A stretch of 42,013 nucleotides of DNA from an uncultured Anderseniella sp. Lineage in GTDB: Bacteria > Pseudomonadota > Alphaproteobacteria > Rhizobiales > Aestuariivirgaceae. The stretch is from the NCBI GenBank assembly GCA_938039915.1, contig CALHUA010000010.1, positions 1-42,013 on the forward strand. The letters run 5' to 3'. The notes beneath the pieces were generated by a model that worked only from the letters and a program-made list of their open reading frames with translations, had not been told where the DNA came from and searched no databases. How positions within the stretch are numbered: position 1 is the stretch's first letter; each line of letters starts with the position of its first letter. Shown piece by piece: positions 17,056-25,889 of the stretch. Position numbers and translations under genes: made by a program.

Positions 17056-18459
17056 TCAGCCGGCTGCAGGATCAACCGGCAGCGCCGGAACGCCACCTGC
17101 TTCAATGGCTTCGCCTGCCGCAAGCAGGGTGTCTTCGCGATACCGGCCGCCAATCAGCTGAACACCTACCGGTATATTGCCATCTGTCTTCCCGGTGGAC
17201 ACAGTGAGTCCCGGCAGCCCCATCAGCGGCAGGCCGACCTGGGTCAATTGCGCTTCCATGGCCCGGTCGAAGCTTTCCGGAGATTCAACGTCCAGCAGAT
17301 CGGGAAACGGCAATTCGCCGGAGACCGGGCACAGCAGGACCGGATAGCGATCCAGGAACATCTGCCAGTCTCGGGTCAGGGTGGCCCGGCGCTGCAGGGC
17401 ATCCAGGATGCCGTTCATGTCCGGTTCCGGGCACAGGCGTACCATCTGCTCATAAACAAACGATGCGTCCGGGTCGGCTTCCTTTTTCACGGCTTCAGCT
17501 GCGCCACGGCGGAACTCGGCGAGCCATAATGTGGCCTGCAGCATGGCCGGTTCCCGGAACGGCGGGCACTCTACCTCTTCCACCTGCCAGCCGGCGTCGG
17601 TCAGTCTTTTGGCCGCATCCCGCAAGGCGGTTTCGACAGCGGCATCAACCTTCATGCCTTCCGGCGCCACGGTCAGCGCAGCGCGTTTGGGCTGTTCAGG
17701 CAGGTTTGTCGGAACCGGCACCCACCAGGGATCGCGCAGGTCCTGTGCCGCCATGGCTTCAAAGGCCAGCCGCACATCGCCGATGGTGCGGGCCATCTGT
17801 CCGGAAACTGCCATCAGTTGCCCGCCAACATGGCGGTCCGGCGCGGTGAAATTAACTGCCGGTACGCGGCCCAGGGTGGGCCGCAGTCCGTGGATGCCAC
17901 AGGCATAGGCCGGGTACCTCACCGATCCGCCGATGTCGGTGCCGTGGCCAATGCAGCCGATCCCGGCAGCGGTCGCAGCCGCGCCCCCGCCGGACGAGCC
18001 CCCGGGTGTGATGTTGGGGTTCTGCGGGTTTTTGGTATGACCATGCAAGGAATTGCGGCAGAACCAGCGAATTGAAAAAGCCGGTGTGTTGGTGCGCCCG
18101 ATGATGATGGCACCGGCTGCCCGCAGATTTGCCACCACCGGATTGTCCTGTTCCGCCACCAGGTCTTTCTGCAGGCGAAGGCCGTTTGTAGTGGCGAAAC
18201 CCTTCTGATCGACATTGACCTTTACGGTGACCGGAACGCCGACGAGGGGCGGCAGACGGTCCCCGCGCGCTACGGCTTCGTCCGTGGCTTTGGCGGCGGC
18301 CAATGCCTCTTCAGGCATGAATTGCACGACGGCGTTTATGGCGGGGTTGACTGCATCAAGCCTGGCAAGAGCGTCACGCGTAACCTCGACAGCCGAAACA
18401 GCGCCCAGCCGGACGAGTTGGGCGATTTCAGCAGCGGGTTTTTTCCAGAGATCAGACAT
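17056..18459 (-). CDS. amidase (amidase-signature family)
   Basis: 467 residues. The Ser-cisSer-Lys triad is visible: Lys80 in VTVKVN, Ser155 in TPGGSSGGGAAA and nucleophile Ser179 in GTDIGGSVRYPA. The C-terminal GLPGLTVSTG and GVQLIGGRYRED segments are typical. It hydrolyses a carboxamide or related C-N bond. This is not clearly GatA: the length is a little short and no gatC or gatB is nearby. The gene directly precedes the dioxygenase-like gene with no gap. It is divergent from the small hypothetical gene at 18655. Confidence 0.92.
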   Translation of the reverse strand: MSDLWKKPAAEIAQLVRLGAVSAVEVTRDALARLDAVNPAINAVVQFMPEEALAAAKATDEAVARGDRLPPLVGVPVTVKVNVDQKGFATTNGLRLQKDLVAEQDNPVVANLRAAGAIIIGRTNTPAFSIRWFCRNSLHGHTKNPQNPNITPGGSSGGGAAATAAGIGCIGHGTDIGGSVRYPAYACGIHGLRPTLGRVPAVNFTAPDRHVGGQLMAVSGQMARTIGDVRLAFEAMAAQDLRDPWWVPVPTNLPEQPKRAALTVAPEGMKVDAAVETALRDAAKRLTDAGWQVEEVECPPFREPAMLQATLWLAEFRRGAAEAVKKEADPDASFVYEQMVRLCPEPDMNGILDALQRRATLTRDWQMFLDRYPVLLCPVSGELPFPDLLDVESPESFDRAMEAQLTQVGLPLMGLPGLTVSTGKTDGNIPVGVQLIGGRYREDTLLAAGEAIEAGGVPALPVDPAAG

Positions 18460-18654
18460 GCGGGTTCCGATTGTTGTGAACAGGCGATGGATGAGTGTGT
18501 TTCCGCTACCTTCATCACGTCAAGAGGCCTGAACGGGGAGGCAGCTATGTCCGCATTGCTAACGCATCGTCAAGAAACTTGCTTGATTACAAATGTTTCC
18601 CGGGTAAAGTGCCAGCAGGACGGCATTTCATTACGACGCAGATTGGAGGGCGTG

Positions 18655-19011
18655 ATGACTGCCACGGATGTCAAGAAAACACTGGCGGACGAAGCCAAAT
18701 TGCTGGAACACATGATCGCAGCGGTCAAAGAGTTTGACTGCAGCGATTTCACCGGCCAGGCGCGGTTTATCAAGGAGAGTTGGGCGAGTTTTCTGGGCGA
18801 TCGGTGCCAGACCAACAAGGCTCTCGTTGAGGTCGATGACTTTGAGCTGGTGATAGATCTGACCGAGGAAAAGTGTCAGGTCGAGCAGTATGTCAGGGCG
18901 ACCAACCCGACCGCAGGATATACCGAAACGTGGGAAAAATTTCTCACCTGCGAGCGGGACATACTCAAAAGCCTGGTCGACAAGGCCCGGAATGGCAAAT
19001 ATGCCGAGTAG
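18655..19011 (+). CDS. small hypothetical acidic protein
   Basis: 118 residues from the ATG at 18655 (TATDVKKTLADEAKLLEHM...), with GGAGGG at 18645-18650. A second in-frame ATG at 18547 also has a strong GGGGAGG and would give 154 residues; the extra segment is Arg/Cys-rich and unlike the acidic helical body. I recognise no family. The body contains FTGQARFIKESWASFLGDR and a VEVDDFELVIDLTEEKCQVEQYV beta-like stretch. It lies 68 bp before the adenylate cyclase on the same strand, so it may share its transcript. Confidence 0.6.
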   Translation: MTATDVKKTLADEAKLLEHMIAAVKEFDCSDFTGQARFIKESWASFLGDRCQTNKALVEVDDFELVIDLTEEKCQVEQYVRATNPTAGYTETWEKFLTCERDILKSLVDKARNGKYAE

Positions 19012-19079
19012 AATATATGCCGTAAGCTGACTGAAAACTTAGAATGTTCAATTGAGCTGTCTGGGGAGACGAGCACATA

Positions 19080-20921
19080 ATGATCAAGGCAAAGTCTGTT
19101 CGCCGGCTAGCAGCAGTGCTGGTTGCTGACGTTGCTAATTATACCGGGTTGATGGGGGTGGACGAAACCGGTACCCACGAATTGCTGATTTCCCAACGCG
19201 AACTTATTGTTGATCCTGAGGTTGATGCTCATTCCGGGCGGATTGTGAAATCCACCGGCGATGGCGTCATGGTTGAGTTTCCAAGTGTGATTGCCGCGGT
19301 CAATTGTGCGGTCGAACTGCAGGCACAGCTGATCAGAAAAAACCGAGATGTGCCGGCGGACAGGAAACTGCGCTGGCGCATCGGGATCAACTATGGCGAC
19401 ATCATAGTTGAACCCAATGACATTTACGGCGACAGCGTCAACATCGCGGCCAGGCTGGAAGCCTTGGCGGAACCCGATGGTATCTGTATTTCGGAGAAAG
19501 TGTTTCGCGAAGTTCGTGCCAAAATAGGCGTGACGTTCGAGTCAATCGGCCAGCAGCGCCTCAAGAACATTGTCGAGCCTGTCACGGTATACCGATCCAG
19601 CTTTGAAATGGGCAAGAAGGAAGAAGTGTTCAACCCGGCTGCTCCGCCGTCGCGTGCACCTTTGAATGACCGGCCATCGGTGGCGATCTTGCCCTTTGCA
19701 AATCTGTCACCTGACAATGAAAATCAATACCTGGTTGACGGACTGACCGAGGAATTGATTATTGACCTCTCCATGTCACCGGAGTTCTTTGTGATCGATC
19801 GCGGGTCCAGTTTCACCTTCAGCGGCCACCATCAAGATCTGCGTGATATCGCGGGCAAGCTGGGTGTCCGTTATCTGGTCATGGGCAGCCTGCAGCAGGG
19901 CGAAAGCCGCATCAAGGTCACGTCGGAACTCATCGAAGCTGACACCGGCATTCAGCTGTGGACCAGCCGCTACAATCGCCGGAGTCCTGATCTCCTGGAA
20001 GTTGTTGATGAAATTGCACGGTCTATTGCGGCGTCCCTGATGACCAGTTCCGGGCAGATCGCCAAGGCGGAACTGAAACGCCAGGTGGTCAAGGCACCCA
20101 AGGAATTTACGGTTTACGACCACTATCTCAGGGCAAGAGACTGTTTTCACAAGTCGCTGCTGCCGCCGTGGGACAAGGGCAAGGACTGGAGTCGGCTGGC
20201 CAAGGAGAAGTTCGCCAAGACCATTGCGATGAGTGATCCACCGTACTGGCCGGCTGTTGCCGGGCTTGCCTGGCAGCATGCCATTGATTTTGACTGGGAT
20301 TACTCGGATGACTATGAGGCGTCCGGGCGTCAGGCGTTCGAACACGCACTCAGGGCGGTCAGAAACGAACCGGATCTGCATCTCGGACAATGGATTCTCG
20401 GCTGGGCGTACCTGTTTTTCAAGCATGATTATGATCGTGCCGAGCATCACTATAACCTGGCTCGCGAGTTGAATTTGGGAGATTGCAGGCTGCTTGCCGA
20501 AACTGGGCAGCTGTTCATTCTGACCGGACGTTACGAGCAGGCAATCATGTGCCTCAAACAGGCGATCAGGCTGCACCCCTATCACGAGCAGTGGTATGAT
20601 GAATTTCTGGGATGGGCATATGAAGAAAGTGGTCAACCTGACCGCGCCGTTGAAGTCCTGGCCCGGTTCACTGAACTTGAAGGGACATGGAGCTACCTGG
20701 TTCTGGCCCGGTCATACCTGCAACTGGGTGAGCACGACATGGTCAAAGAGAACTTCAAGCACGTTGATCGGCTGCACAGACAACGCACCGGACAAGCTTT
20801 TACATTGGAAGCTTGGACTGACTGGATACATGCAAAGGAGCCGTACCAGGACCCGGATCGGGCCAAGCGGGTGATTGAGTTGACAAGGGACGTGATAGAT
20901 TGCGTGAATGGAAAGACCTGA
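19080..20921 (+). CDS. class III adenylate cyclase with TolB-like and TPR regions
   Basis: 613 residues. Residues 1-175 form a class III catalytic domain: metal Asp17 in VLVADVANYTGLM, Asp61 in KSTGDGVMVEF, a GINYGDIIVEP strand and GDSVNIAARLEALA, which carries the transition-state Asn and Arg. Substrate-specifying residues suggest ATP but were not aligned. Residues 195-310 match the TolB-like domain often fused to such cyclases (PSVAILPFANLSPDNENQYLVDGLTEEL, written here across two parts). The rest is TPR-like. No membrane segment is seen, so it is probably cytoplasmic. Cyclic-nucleotide-binding membrane proteins lie about 6 kb away. Confidence 0.92.
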   Translation: MIKAKSVRRLAAVLVADVANYTGLMGVDETGTHELLISQRELIVDPEVDAHSGRIVKSTGDGVMVEFPSVIAAVNCAVELQAQLIRKNRDVPADRKLRWRIGINYGDIIVEPNDIYGDSVNIAARLEALAEPDGICISEKVFREVRAKIGVTFESIGQQRLKNIVEPVTVYRSSFEMGKKEEVFNPAAPPSRAPLNDRPSVAILPFANLSPDNENQYLVDGLTEELIIDLSMSPEFFVIDRGSSFTFSGHHQDLRDIAGKLGVRYLVMGSLQQGESRIKVTSELIEADTGIQLWTSRYNRRSPDLLEVVDEIARSIAASLMTSSGQIAKAELKRQVVKAPKEFTVYDHYLRARDCFHKSLLPPWDKGKDWSRLAKEKFAKTIAMSDPPYWPAVAGLAWQHAIDFDWDYSDDYEASGRQAFEHALRAVRNEPDLHLGQWILGWAYLFFKHDYDRAEHHYNLARELNLGDCRLLAETGQLFILTGRYEQAIMCLKQAIRLHPYHEQWYDEFLGWAYEESGQPDRAVEVLARFTELEGTWSYLVLARSYLQLGEHDMVKENFKHVDRLHRQRTGQAFTLEAWTDWIHAKEPYQDPDRAKRVIELTRDVIDCVNGKT

Positions 20922-20958
20922 ATCCCACCGGCAACAGTTTATTGGAAGATAAGCTGTA

Positions 20959-21996
20959 TCACGATACTGATCTTGCTCGATCGATACCGTGCGGTTGCCG
21001 CAGATGAGCAATCCCCTTTTGCTCGACAAATTTGGTTGTTGCATCCCATAGGTGATCGCCATAGGTGACCGGCTCGAACGGCTCGCTGTCAGCCATGGGC
21101 AATGGTGCAATGACGGTATCCACCGATGGCTCATAAAAGAACGGTACCGAGTAGCGTTGCTGATTGTCGCCAATGACGCGGTGCAAGGTGGCCTGAATGC
21201 GCCCGCCGGTCCAGCGTGCCAGCAGTTTGCCGAAGTTCACGGCCAGAGTCCCCTCAATCGGCGGCACGGTTAGCCAGGAGCCGTCGCGAGCTGCGGCCTG
21301 CAGGCCTGCAACACCGTCTTGCGCCAGCAATGTGACAAAACCGGAATCCACATGAGCGCGTGCCAGCAGGTAGTGCTCCCGGCCATCGTGCATGACATGG
21401 GTCTGTTCAGTGGCGCCGAGAAAACTTTCAGGGGTGCGGACGGGGTAATGCAGCAGGCGCAAGGTGGAAATGCCTTGCGCAAAAGCGTCGTCGAAAATGG
21501 TTTCATTGAGATGCAGCCCGCGCGCGACAGAACGCATCAGCGCCTGCCCGGTAGCTTCCATGTTCCGATAGTAACCGGCAACCGCAGCATGCCATCCGGG
21601 CAGTTCCTGCTCGCCCGGCACAGGCGTTGCTTCGGTCAGAGGATCTCCCTGCCCAACCCGGCCCGCTCCGTGGGCAATGTCGGGGCCAAGATCGATGCCT
21701 TCCTTGTAGGTGGGCAATCCCGACTGCAGCGGAAACCAGCCGCGATAGACGTTTGGTCTGGCCGGGTCAAAGTTCTGTCGGTACAGACGCTGTTTACCGT
21801 TCAGGGGCAGGCCAAATATGGACAACATGCGTTTGCGCATCGCAGGCGACAGCATGCCGGCAGGCAGACCGGTCACAGTCATGAAACCGGTATCTGTTGC
21901 AGCTGTCATGATGTCGCGATCCGCCTGGTCTCGAGCTTGCGACGGCCCGCCGAAAATGCTGGAGATGTCGATGACGGGAATTTGTCCACTTGTCAT
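20959..21996 (-). CDS. isopenicillin-N-synthase-like Fe(II) oxygenase
   Basis: 345 residues of the 2OG-Fe(II) oxygenase/IPNS fold. An N-terminal DIOX_N-like IPVIDISSIFGG is followed by iron ligands His215 and Asp217 in RAHVDSGFVTLLAQD and His272 in TLHRVIGD. RYSVPFF (Arg281, Ser283) supplies the co-substrate carboxylate contact, supporting 2-oxoglutarate use. The ATG at 21996 has AAAGGAG about 10 bp upstream. It is the last gene of the minus-strand unit desaturase, isomerase, FMO, oxygenase, 44 bp after FMO. It converges on the cyclase gene. The substrate is unknown; no NRPS gene is present, so penicillin chemistry is not implied. Confidence 0.88.
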   Translation of the reverse strand: MTSGQIPVIDISSIFGGPSQARDQADRDIMTAATDTGFMTVTGLPAGMLSPAMRKRMLSIFGLPLNGKQRLYRQNFDPARPNVYRGWFPLQSGLPTYKEGIDLGPDIAHGAGRVGQGDPLTEATPVPGEQELPGWHAAVAGYYRNMEATGQALMRSVARGLHLNETIFDDAFAQGISTLRLLHYPVRTPESFLGATEQTHVMHDGREHYLLARAHVDSGFVTLLAQDGVAGLQAAARDGSWLTVPPIEGTLAVNFGKLLARWTGGRIQATLHRVIGDNQQRYSVPFFYEPSVDTVIAPLPMADSEPFEPVTYGDHLWDATTKFVEQKGIAHLRQPHGIDRARSVS

Positions 21997-22040
21997 GTTG
22001 ATGCTCCTTTCGGCGAGCCGGTTTGCGCAAGCAGTCCGCG

Positions 22041-23834
22041 TCAACTCAGATGATGTACTTCCTGCATGCCGTATACGGGCGTGTCGAGGCCTTCATGACG
22101 GGCCTTGAGTTGCAGCGACAGAAACTGTGAATAGTGGCGTGACTGATGCAGGTTGCCGCCGTGGAACCACAAGGCTTCCTGCTGGGTCGGTTTCCACATA
22201 TTGCGCAACTCGCCTTCCCACGGCCCAGGATCCTTGGGCGTGTCGGACCCCAGTCCCCAGCATTTACCAACCTTGTCGGCCACTTGCTTGGAGATCAGTC
22301 TTTCGGCCCAGCCGTTCATCGAACCATAGCCGGTTGCGTAGACCACCAGATCGGCAGGCAGTTCCTGGCCGCTGTCCAGCACCACGGATGTCTCGGTAAG
22401 GTGATCGGCCTGGCCCTTGGCGAGCTTGATCTTGCCGTCTGCAACAAGTTCCGAAGCACCGACATCGATGTAATAGCCGGATCCGCGACGCAGGTATTTC
22501 ATGAACAGGCCGGTATCGTCTGCCCCGAAATCCAGGTCGAAACCGGCCTTCTCGAGCCGGTCATAGAACGCCTTGTCGCGTTTCTTGGTTTCGTCGACCT
22601 GCGGCTGCATTACGGCAGGCAACACCTTGTAGGGAAGCGACGCGAAAATCAGGTCGGCCACATCATGGGTGATCCCGTTCTTGACAGCTTCTTCCGAATA
22701 AAGTGCGCCCAAAGCCACATCCATCAGGGTTTCCGACTTGACGATGTGGGTGGAAGACCGCTGAACCATGGTAACGTCGGCACTGGCCTCCCACAGGGCT
22801 GCACAGATATCGTGCGCAGAGTTGTTGGACCCGACAACGACAACCTTCTTGTCCTTGTAGGCATCAGGGCCGGGATGCCGGCTGGAGTGCTGCTGCTCAC
22901 CCTTGAAGATGTCCTGCCCGGGCAGTTGCGGCACATTCGGCACAGCCGACATGCCTGTTGCAAGGATGAGTTGCTTTGGCTTCAGCGTGACTTCGTCGCC
23001 GTCACGATCGACAATAACGGTCCATTCACCGGCTGCTTCGTCATAGGATGCCGACTTGGCAACAGTGCTTGACCAGTAGTTCAACTCCATCAGCTTTGTG
23101 TAGCTTTCCAGCCAGTCGCCGATCTTGTCCTTTGGCGAGAATACCGGCCAGTGGTCGGGAAACGGCAGGTACGGCAGGTGGTCATACCAGACCGGGTCAT
23201 GCAGGCACAAAGACTTGTAGCGTTTGCGCCAGCTGTCACCGGGACGTTCATTTTTCTCGACGATAATGGTGGGCACGCCCAGCCGCCGTAACCTGGCGCC
23301 AAGTGCAATGCCGCCCTGTCCGCCGCCGATGATCAGACAGTAGGGCTGCGTCTTGTAGCCAAGCTCTGTTGCCTCTTTTTCACGTTGTTCGGCATAGGTG
23401 AGGCGTCCCTTGGCAGACCCGTGTTCAACGCCTTTCGGCCGGTTGGCGCCTTTGGCTTCCTCGAAACCCTTAAGCTCCTGCAGCGACGTCAGCATGGTCC
23501 ATGCCTTGCCGTCGATCAGCCGCACCAGCCCCTTGCCGCGACCGGTTGCTGTTTCAAAGGTGAACCAGGCATCGATGACGCCGTCTGCCTCATTGGCTTC
23601 ACCTTCAATCTGGAAATTTTCAGGTTTTGCGGTTGCGAGCGTTGCCTTCAACATTGCAGCAATATCGTCACGGCCTTCGCTGGTCTTGATGTTCCATGTG
23701 AGCGAGACCAGGTCGCGCCAATAGCTGTCCTCACCGAACAATTTGGTCGCTGCGTCTGTATCTTCTGCTTTCAGGGCGGTTTCAAGCTGTTCAAGCCAGG
23801 CCTTGACGGCCTTTGTCTGCTGCGTTTCAGGCAT
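22041..23834 (-). CDS. NTF2-like domain fused to flavin monooxygenase
   Basis: 597 residues. Residues 1-125 look like a SnoaL/NTF2-like fold (KAWLEQLETALKAEDTDAAT...YWRDLVSLTWNIKT). Residues 165-590 form a flavin-dependent monooxygenase: GGGQGG at 170-175 for FAD, an FKGEQQHSS FMO-type motif at 310-318, GSNNSAHD at 335-342 for NADPH, and a late VYATGYGSM. Such enzymes oxygenate N, S or carbonyl carbons, and the YUCCA/FMO branch is closest by eye. GGAAGGAAA precedes the ATG at 23834. The gap of 93 bp from the isomerase gene holds a 12-bp palindrome. Confidence 0.88.
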   Translation of the reverse strand: MPETQQTKAVKAWLEQLETALKAEDTDAATKLFGEDSYWRDLVSLTWNIKTSEGRDDIAAMLKATLATAKPENFQIEGEANEADGVIDAWFTFETATGRGKGLVRLIDGKAWTMLTSLQELKGFEEAKGANRPKGVEHGSAKGRLTYAEQREKEATELGYKTQPYCLIIGGGQGGIALGARLRRLGVPTIIVEKNERPGDSWRKRYKSLCLHDPVWYDHLPYLPFPDHWPVFSPKDKIGDWLESYTKLMELNYWSSTVAKSASYDEAAGEWTVIVDRDGDEVTLKPKQLILATGMSAVPNVPQLPGQDIFKGEQQHSSRHPGPDAYKDKKVVVVGSNNSAHDICAALWEASADVTMVQRSSTHIVKSETLMDVALGALYSEEAVKNGITHDVADLIFASLPYKVLPAVMQPQVDETKKRDKAFYDRLEKAGFDLDFGADDTGLFMKYLRRGSGYYIDVGASELVADGKIKLAKGQADHLTETSVVLDSGQELPADLVVYATGYGSMNGWAERLISKQVADKVGKCWGLGSDTPKDPGPWEGELRNMWKPTQQEALWFHGGNLHQSRHYSQFLSLQLKARHEGLDTPVYGMQEVHHLS

Positions 23835-23903
23835 GCAAATTTCCTTCCAGGTTTTGCTCCCCAGCCCAACCCATGGTTGAGGCTAGCACTGTGAACGAGG
23901 AAA

Positions 23904-23915
23904 CAGCAATTGCTG
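23904..23915. promoter_or_regulatory. 12-bp perfect palindrome upstream of the FMO gene
   Basis: CAGCAATTGCTG is self-complementary and lies 70 bp before the FMO start, just after the end of the isomerase gene on that strand. It could be an operator or a small hairpin; no protein is assigned. Confidence 0.3.
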
Positions 23916-23927
23916 AAAGTCTGGACG

Positions 23928-24791
23928 TCAGCCGGCCTCGGCCTGACAGGCTTCTGCCCAGATGCGCTTTGCCACATCACGCATCTGCCTTGCCTCATCC
24001 CAGCGGTTGGACAATTCTCTACCGTCCGGCCCTGTCATGGCGTATTCCGGCGGGCCCAGTTCACACAGGAAAATCGGAGAGCCTTGCGGATTGCGCTTCA
24101 GCCAGCTGTCAAAGCCACGCCGCCAGAAGTCTTCAAATACCTCGACCCATTTGCGGTGCTGCGGGAAATTGATCTGCAACTGGATCTGCTGGCGCGACGC
24201 CACCCGGCCCTGGAAACTGTCGGAGCGTTCAATGCAGCGCTGGACGAGGGCCTGGTTGTCGTCTGAGATCGGATACCAGAATTCGCGATCGACAATGTAA
24301 TGGGACAGGTCGCAGCACAACCGCATTTCCGGCACGGCATCGAGCAGTTGCAATGTGTAGAACAGGTCATTGGTGATACAGTTGCGGTGGGTTTCGAACT
24401 GCACCGGAATGCCGATTTCATCCGCCATCTCCATCCACTTGCGGATAACTGGAATACCGCCTTCAACGGACAGCGGAAACACCTGGCCGATGATATCGAC
24501 GAAGGGCGACCCGAAATCCTTCGACATTTTCAACGTGTCGCGCAGGGAGTCTACCGTCTTGGGAAATGCGACGATCAGCGGGGTCAGGTTATTGCGCTCA
24601 AGGTGGGGGCGGACATCATGAGCGGTCCGGACATCGGCTGCACCAAGATCAATCGCCATGCCGGAAAACCCTTCCGCTGCAACCATGTCGCAGACATCGG
24701 CCAGTGGCAGTTTCACACCGTCGGGAGAGTGCGGTTGCATGGCCCACAGGGACTGGTAGACCTGAAGGTCCGGTCTTGCAGACTTAGTCAT
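23928..24791 (-). CDS. sugar phosphate isomerase/epimerase-like TIM barrel
   Basis: 287 residues of the xylose-isomerase-like/AP-endonuclease-2 barrel. Seen: an opening QSLWAMQ, GFSGMAIDLGA, IIGQVFPLSVEGGIPVI, VQFETHRNCITND with likely metal ligands Glu and His, LCCDLSHYIV (Asp, His), and ending CELGPPEYAM with a Glu. These fit a divalent-metal isomerase or a related lyase. The start overlaps the desaturase end by 8 bp, so translation is coupled. The substrate is unknown. Its presence among oxygenases suggests it handles an intermediate of the same pathway. Confidence 0.85.
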   Translation of the reverse strand: MTKSARPDLQVYQSLWAMQPHSPDGVKLPLADVCDMVAAEGFSGMAIDLGAADVRTAHDVRPHLERNNLTPLIVAFPKTVDSLRDTLKMSKDFGSPFVDIIGQVFPLSVEGGIPVIRKWMEMADEIGIPVQFETHRNCITNDLFYTLQLLDAVPEMRLCCDLSHYIVDREFWYPISDDNQALVQRCIERSDSFQGRVASRQQIQLQINFPQHRKWVEVFEDFWRRGFDSWLKRNPQGSPIFLCELGPPEYAMTGPDGRELSNRWDEARQMRDVAKRIWAEACQAEAG

Positions 24792-25770
24792 AGACTACCC
24801 GGTCCACGGTGCCGTTGCGCCGGGTGATCCAGACCTCGTTCATGGGATAATCTGCCTCAGACTTGCCGCCGGAAAGCTTGCGGATCAATTCGAGCTGAAA
24901 CTCGATATACCCCATGCGGTGGACTTCATGGCCGAGCTTGTTTTCGATCTCGTCGTTCAGTTCCTTCAGTTTCCAGAACGGAACCGACGGAAAAGTATGA
25001 TGGGCAGTGTGGTACTGCATCTGCCAGCACAGCCACTTCATGAACGGATTGGTATCTGTCGAGCGGGTGTTGATCAGCGTGTTGTCGTCGTGGCTGAGGC
25101 CCAGGTGCTCGATGGTGTTCTGCAACTGGTGCACGAACTTCATGGCCATCATCGGGGCCAGCCACAATATCATCGCTGCCCATGACTGCAGGTAGATGGA
25201 GACTCCGGCAACAAGCACATAGGCCGCCAGCGAAATGCGGGCCTCCCTGATCACCAGATCATGCTGTGTCTTGAAGACATAGGGTTCGGTGACAATGCCG
25301 CGTGAAAACCGGATGATACGGCGGATACGTGAATACCAGTAGGTCGGACCGAAGAACCACAACAGGTAGGAAGACAGCGTGTATGGCTCGCGAACCAGTT
25401 CGCCGTCCTTCTCCCAGTTCTGGGTGTACTGATGATGGGCGAAGTGCTGGATCTTGTCGAAGTCACGCGGGAAAATCATCAGGAAGCCGATCAGGCGGCC
25501 CAGCCACTCGTTCAGCCATTTGGTCTTAAACACCGTGCCGTGGCTCAGTTCGTGTTGCCCGGCATAGAGAAAGTTGACGAGGATGCCGTGGATCATGAAT
25601 ACCGGCACCGCCATCCAGGTGCCCCAGGTCTGCCAGAGCAGGTATCCGGTGATGGCTATTGCGCCGAAATGCGAACCGGCCTGTACCAGCCCACGCGCAT
25701 CGGAACGCTCATACAAAGCGCGAAGATGATCACGTTCCAGCAGTTTGCGGCGGGAAAATTCGGCGTCCAT
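24784..25770 (-). CDS. membrane fatty acid desaturase-family di-iron enzyme
   Basis: 328 residues with about four membrane segments and the three histidine boxes of the family: HELSH (73-77), HFAHH (109-113) and HTAHH (254-258). These bind a di-iron centre for desaturation or hydroxylation of a lipid or other hydrophobic chain. The C-terminal end is soluble. The ATG at 25770 has AGGTGAGAG upstream. It is the first gene of the oxidative operon and is divergent from the LysR gene across 119 bp. Acyl lipid, alkane or carotenoid-type substrates are all possible; electron-donor genes are not seen nearby. Confidence 0.88.
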   Translation of the reverse strand: MDAEFSRRKLLERDHLRALYERSDARGLVQAGSHFGAIAITGYLLWQTWGTWMAVPVFMIHGILVNFLYAGQHELSHGTVFKTKWLNEWLGRLIGFLMIFPRDFDKIQHFAHHQYTQNWEKDGELVREPYTLSSYLLWFFGPTYWYSRIRRIIRFSRGIVTEPYVFKTQHDLVIREARISLAAYVLVAGVSIYLQSWAAMILWLAPMMAMKFVHQLQNTIEHLGLSHDDNTLINTRSTDTNPFMKWLCWQMQYHTAHHTFPSVPFWKLKELNDEIENKLGHEVHRMGYIEFQLELIRKLSGGKSEADYPMNEVWITRRNGTVDRVVYD

Positions 25771-25785
25771 GAAGTTTGTCTCTCA

Positions 25786-25803
25786 CCTGAATCCAGATTC
25801 AGG
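25786..25803. promoter_or_regulatory. 18-bp inverted repeat before the desaturase gene
   Basis: CCTGAATC and GATTCAGG flank a CA centre, 15 bp before the desaturase start in the LysR/desaturase divergent region. It is a candidate regulator-binding site for the neighbouring LysR protein. Confidence 0.45.
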
Positions 25804-25853
25804 ACATGATGAGGTGACAAATTTTGACATACAAGTGAATTTTCTCGCGCTAC

Positions 25854-25875
25854 TGTTGACGTTTCTTTGTCAATG
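25854..25875. promoter_or_regulatory. possible LysR box (TTGAC-N8-GTCAA)
   Basis: TTGAC and GTCAA arms flank 8 bases (about 25857-25874) shortly before the LysR start at 25890. The spacing gives a T-N11-A type core. A TTGACA about 30 bp further upstream could be the -35 of the LysR gene. Confidence 0.35.
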
Positions 25876-25889
25876 GAAGAGGCGACCCG

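Noticed and set aside
16549-17529. Long plus-strand open frame across the dioxygenase and amidase genes
   Set aside because: It spans two well-supported genes on the other strand and their junction, with no recognisable domain or start signal.
20959-21996. Beta-lactam biosynthesis suggested by the IPNS-like gene
   Set aside because: The family is broad, the Arg/Ser pair suits 2-oxoglutarate, and no NRPS or acyltransferase is present.
22146-23072. Open frame opposite the FMO gene
   Set aside because: Pure overlap with the conserved FMO coding sequence; its composition is typical of an antisense shadow.
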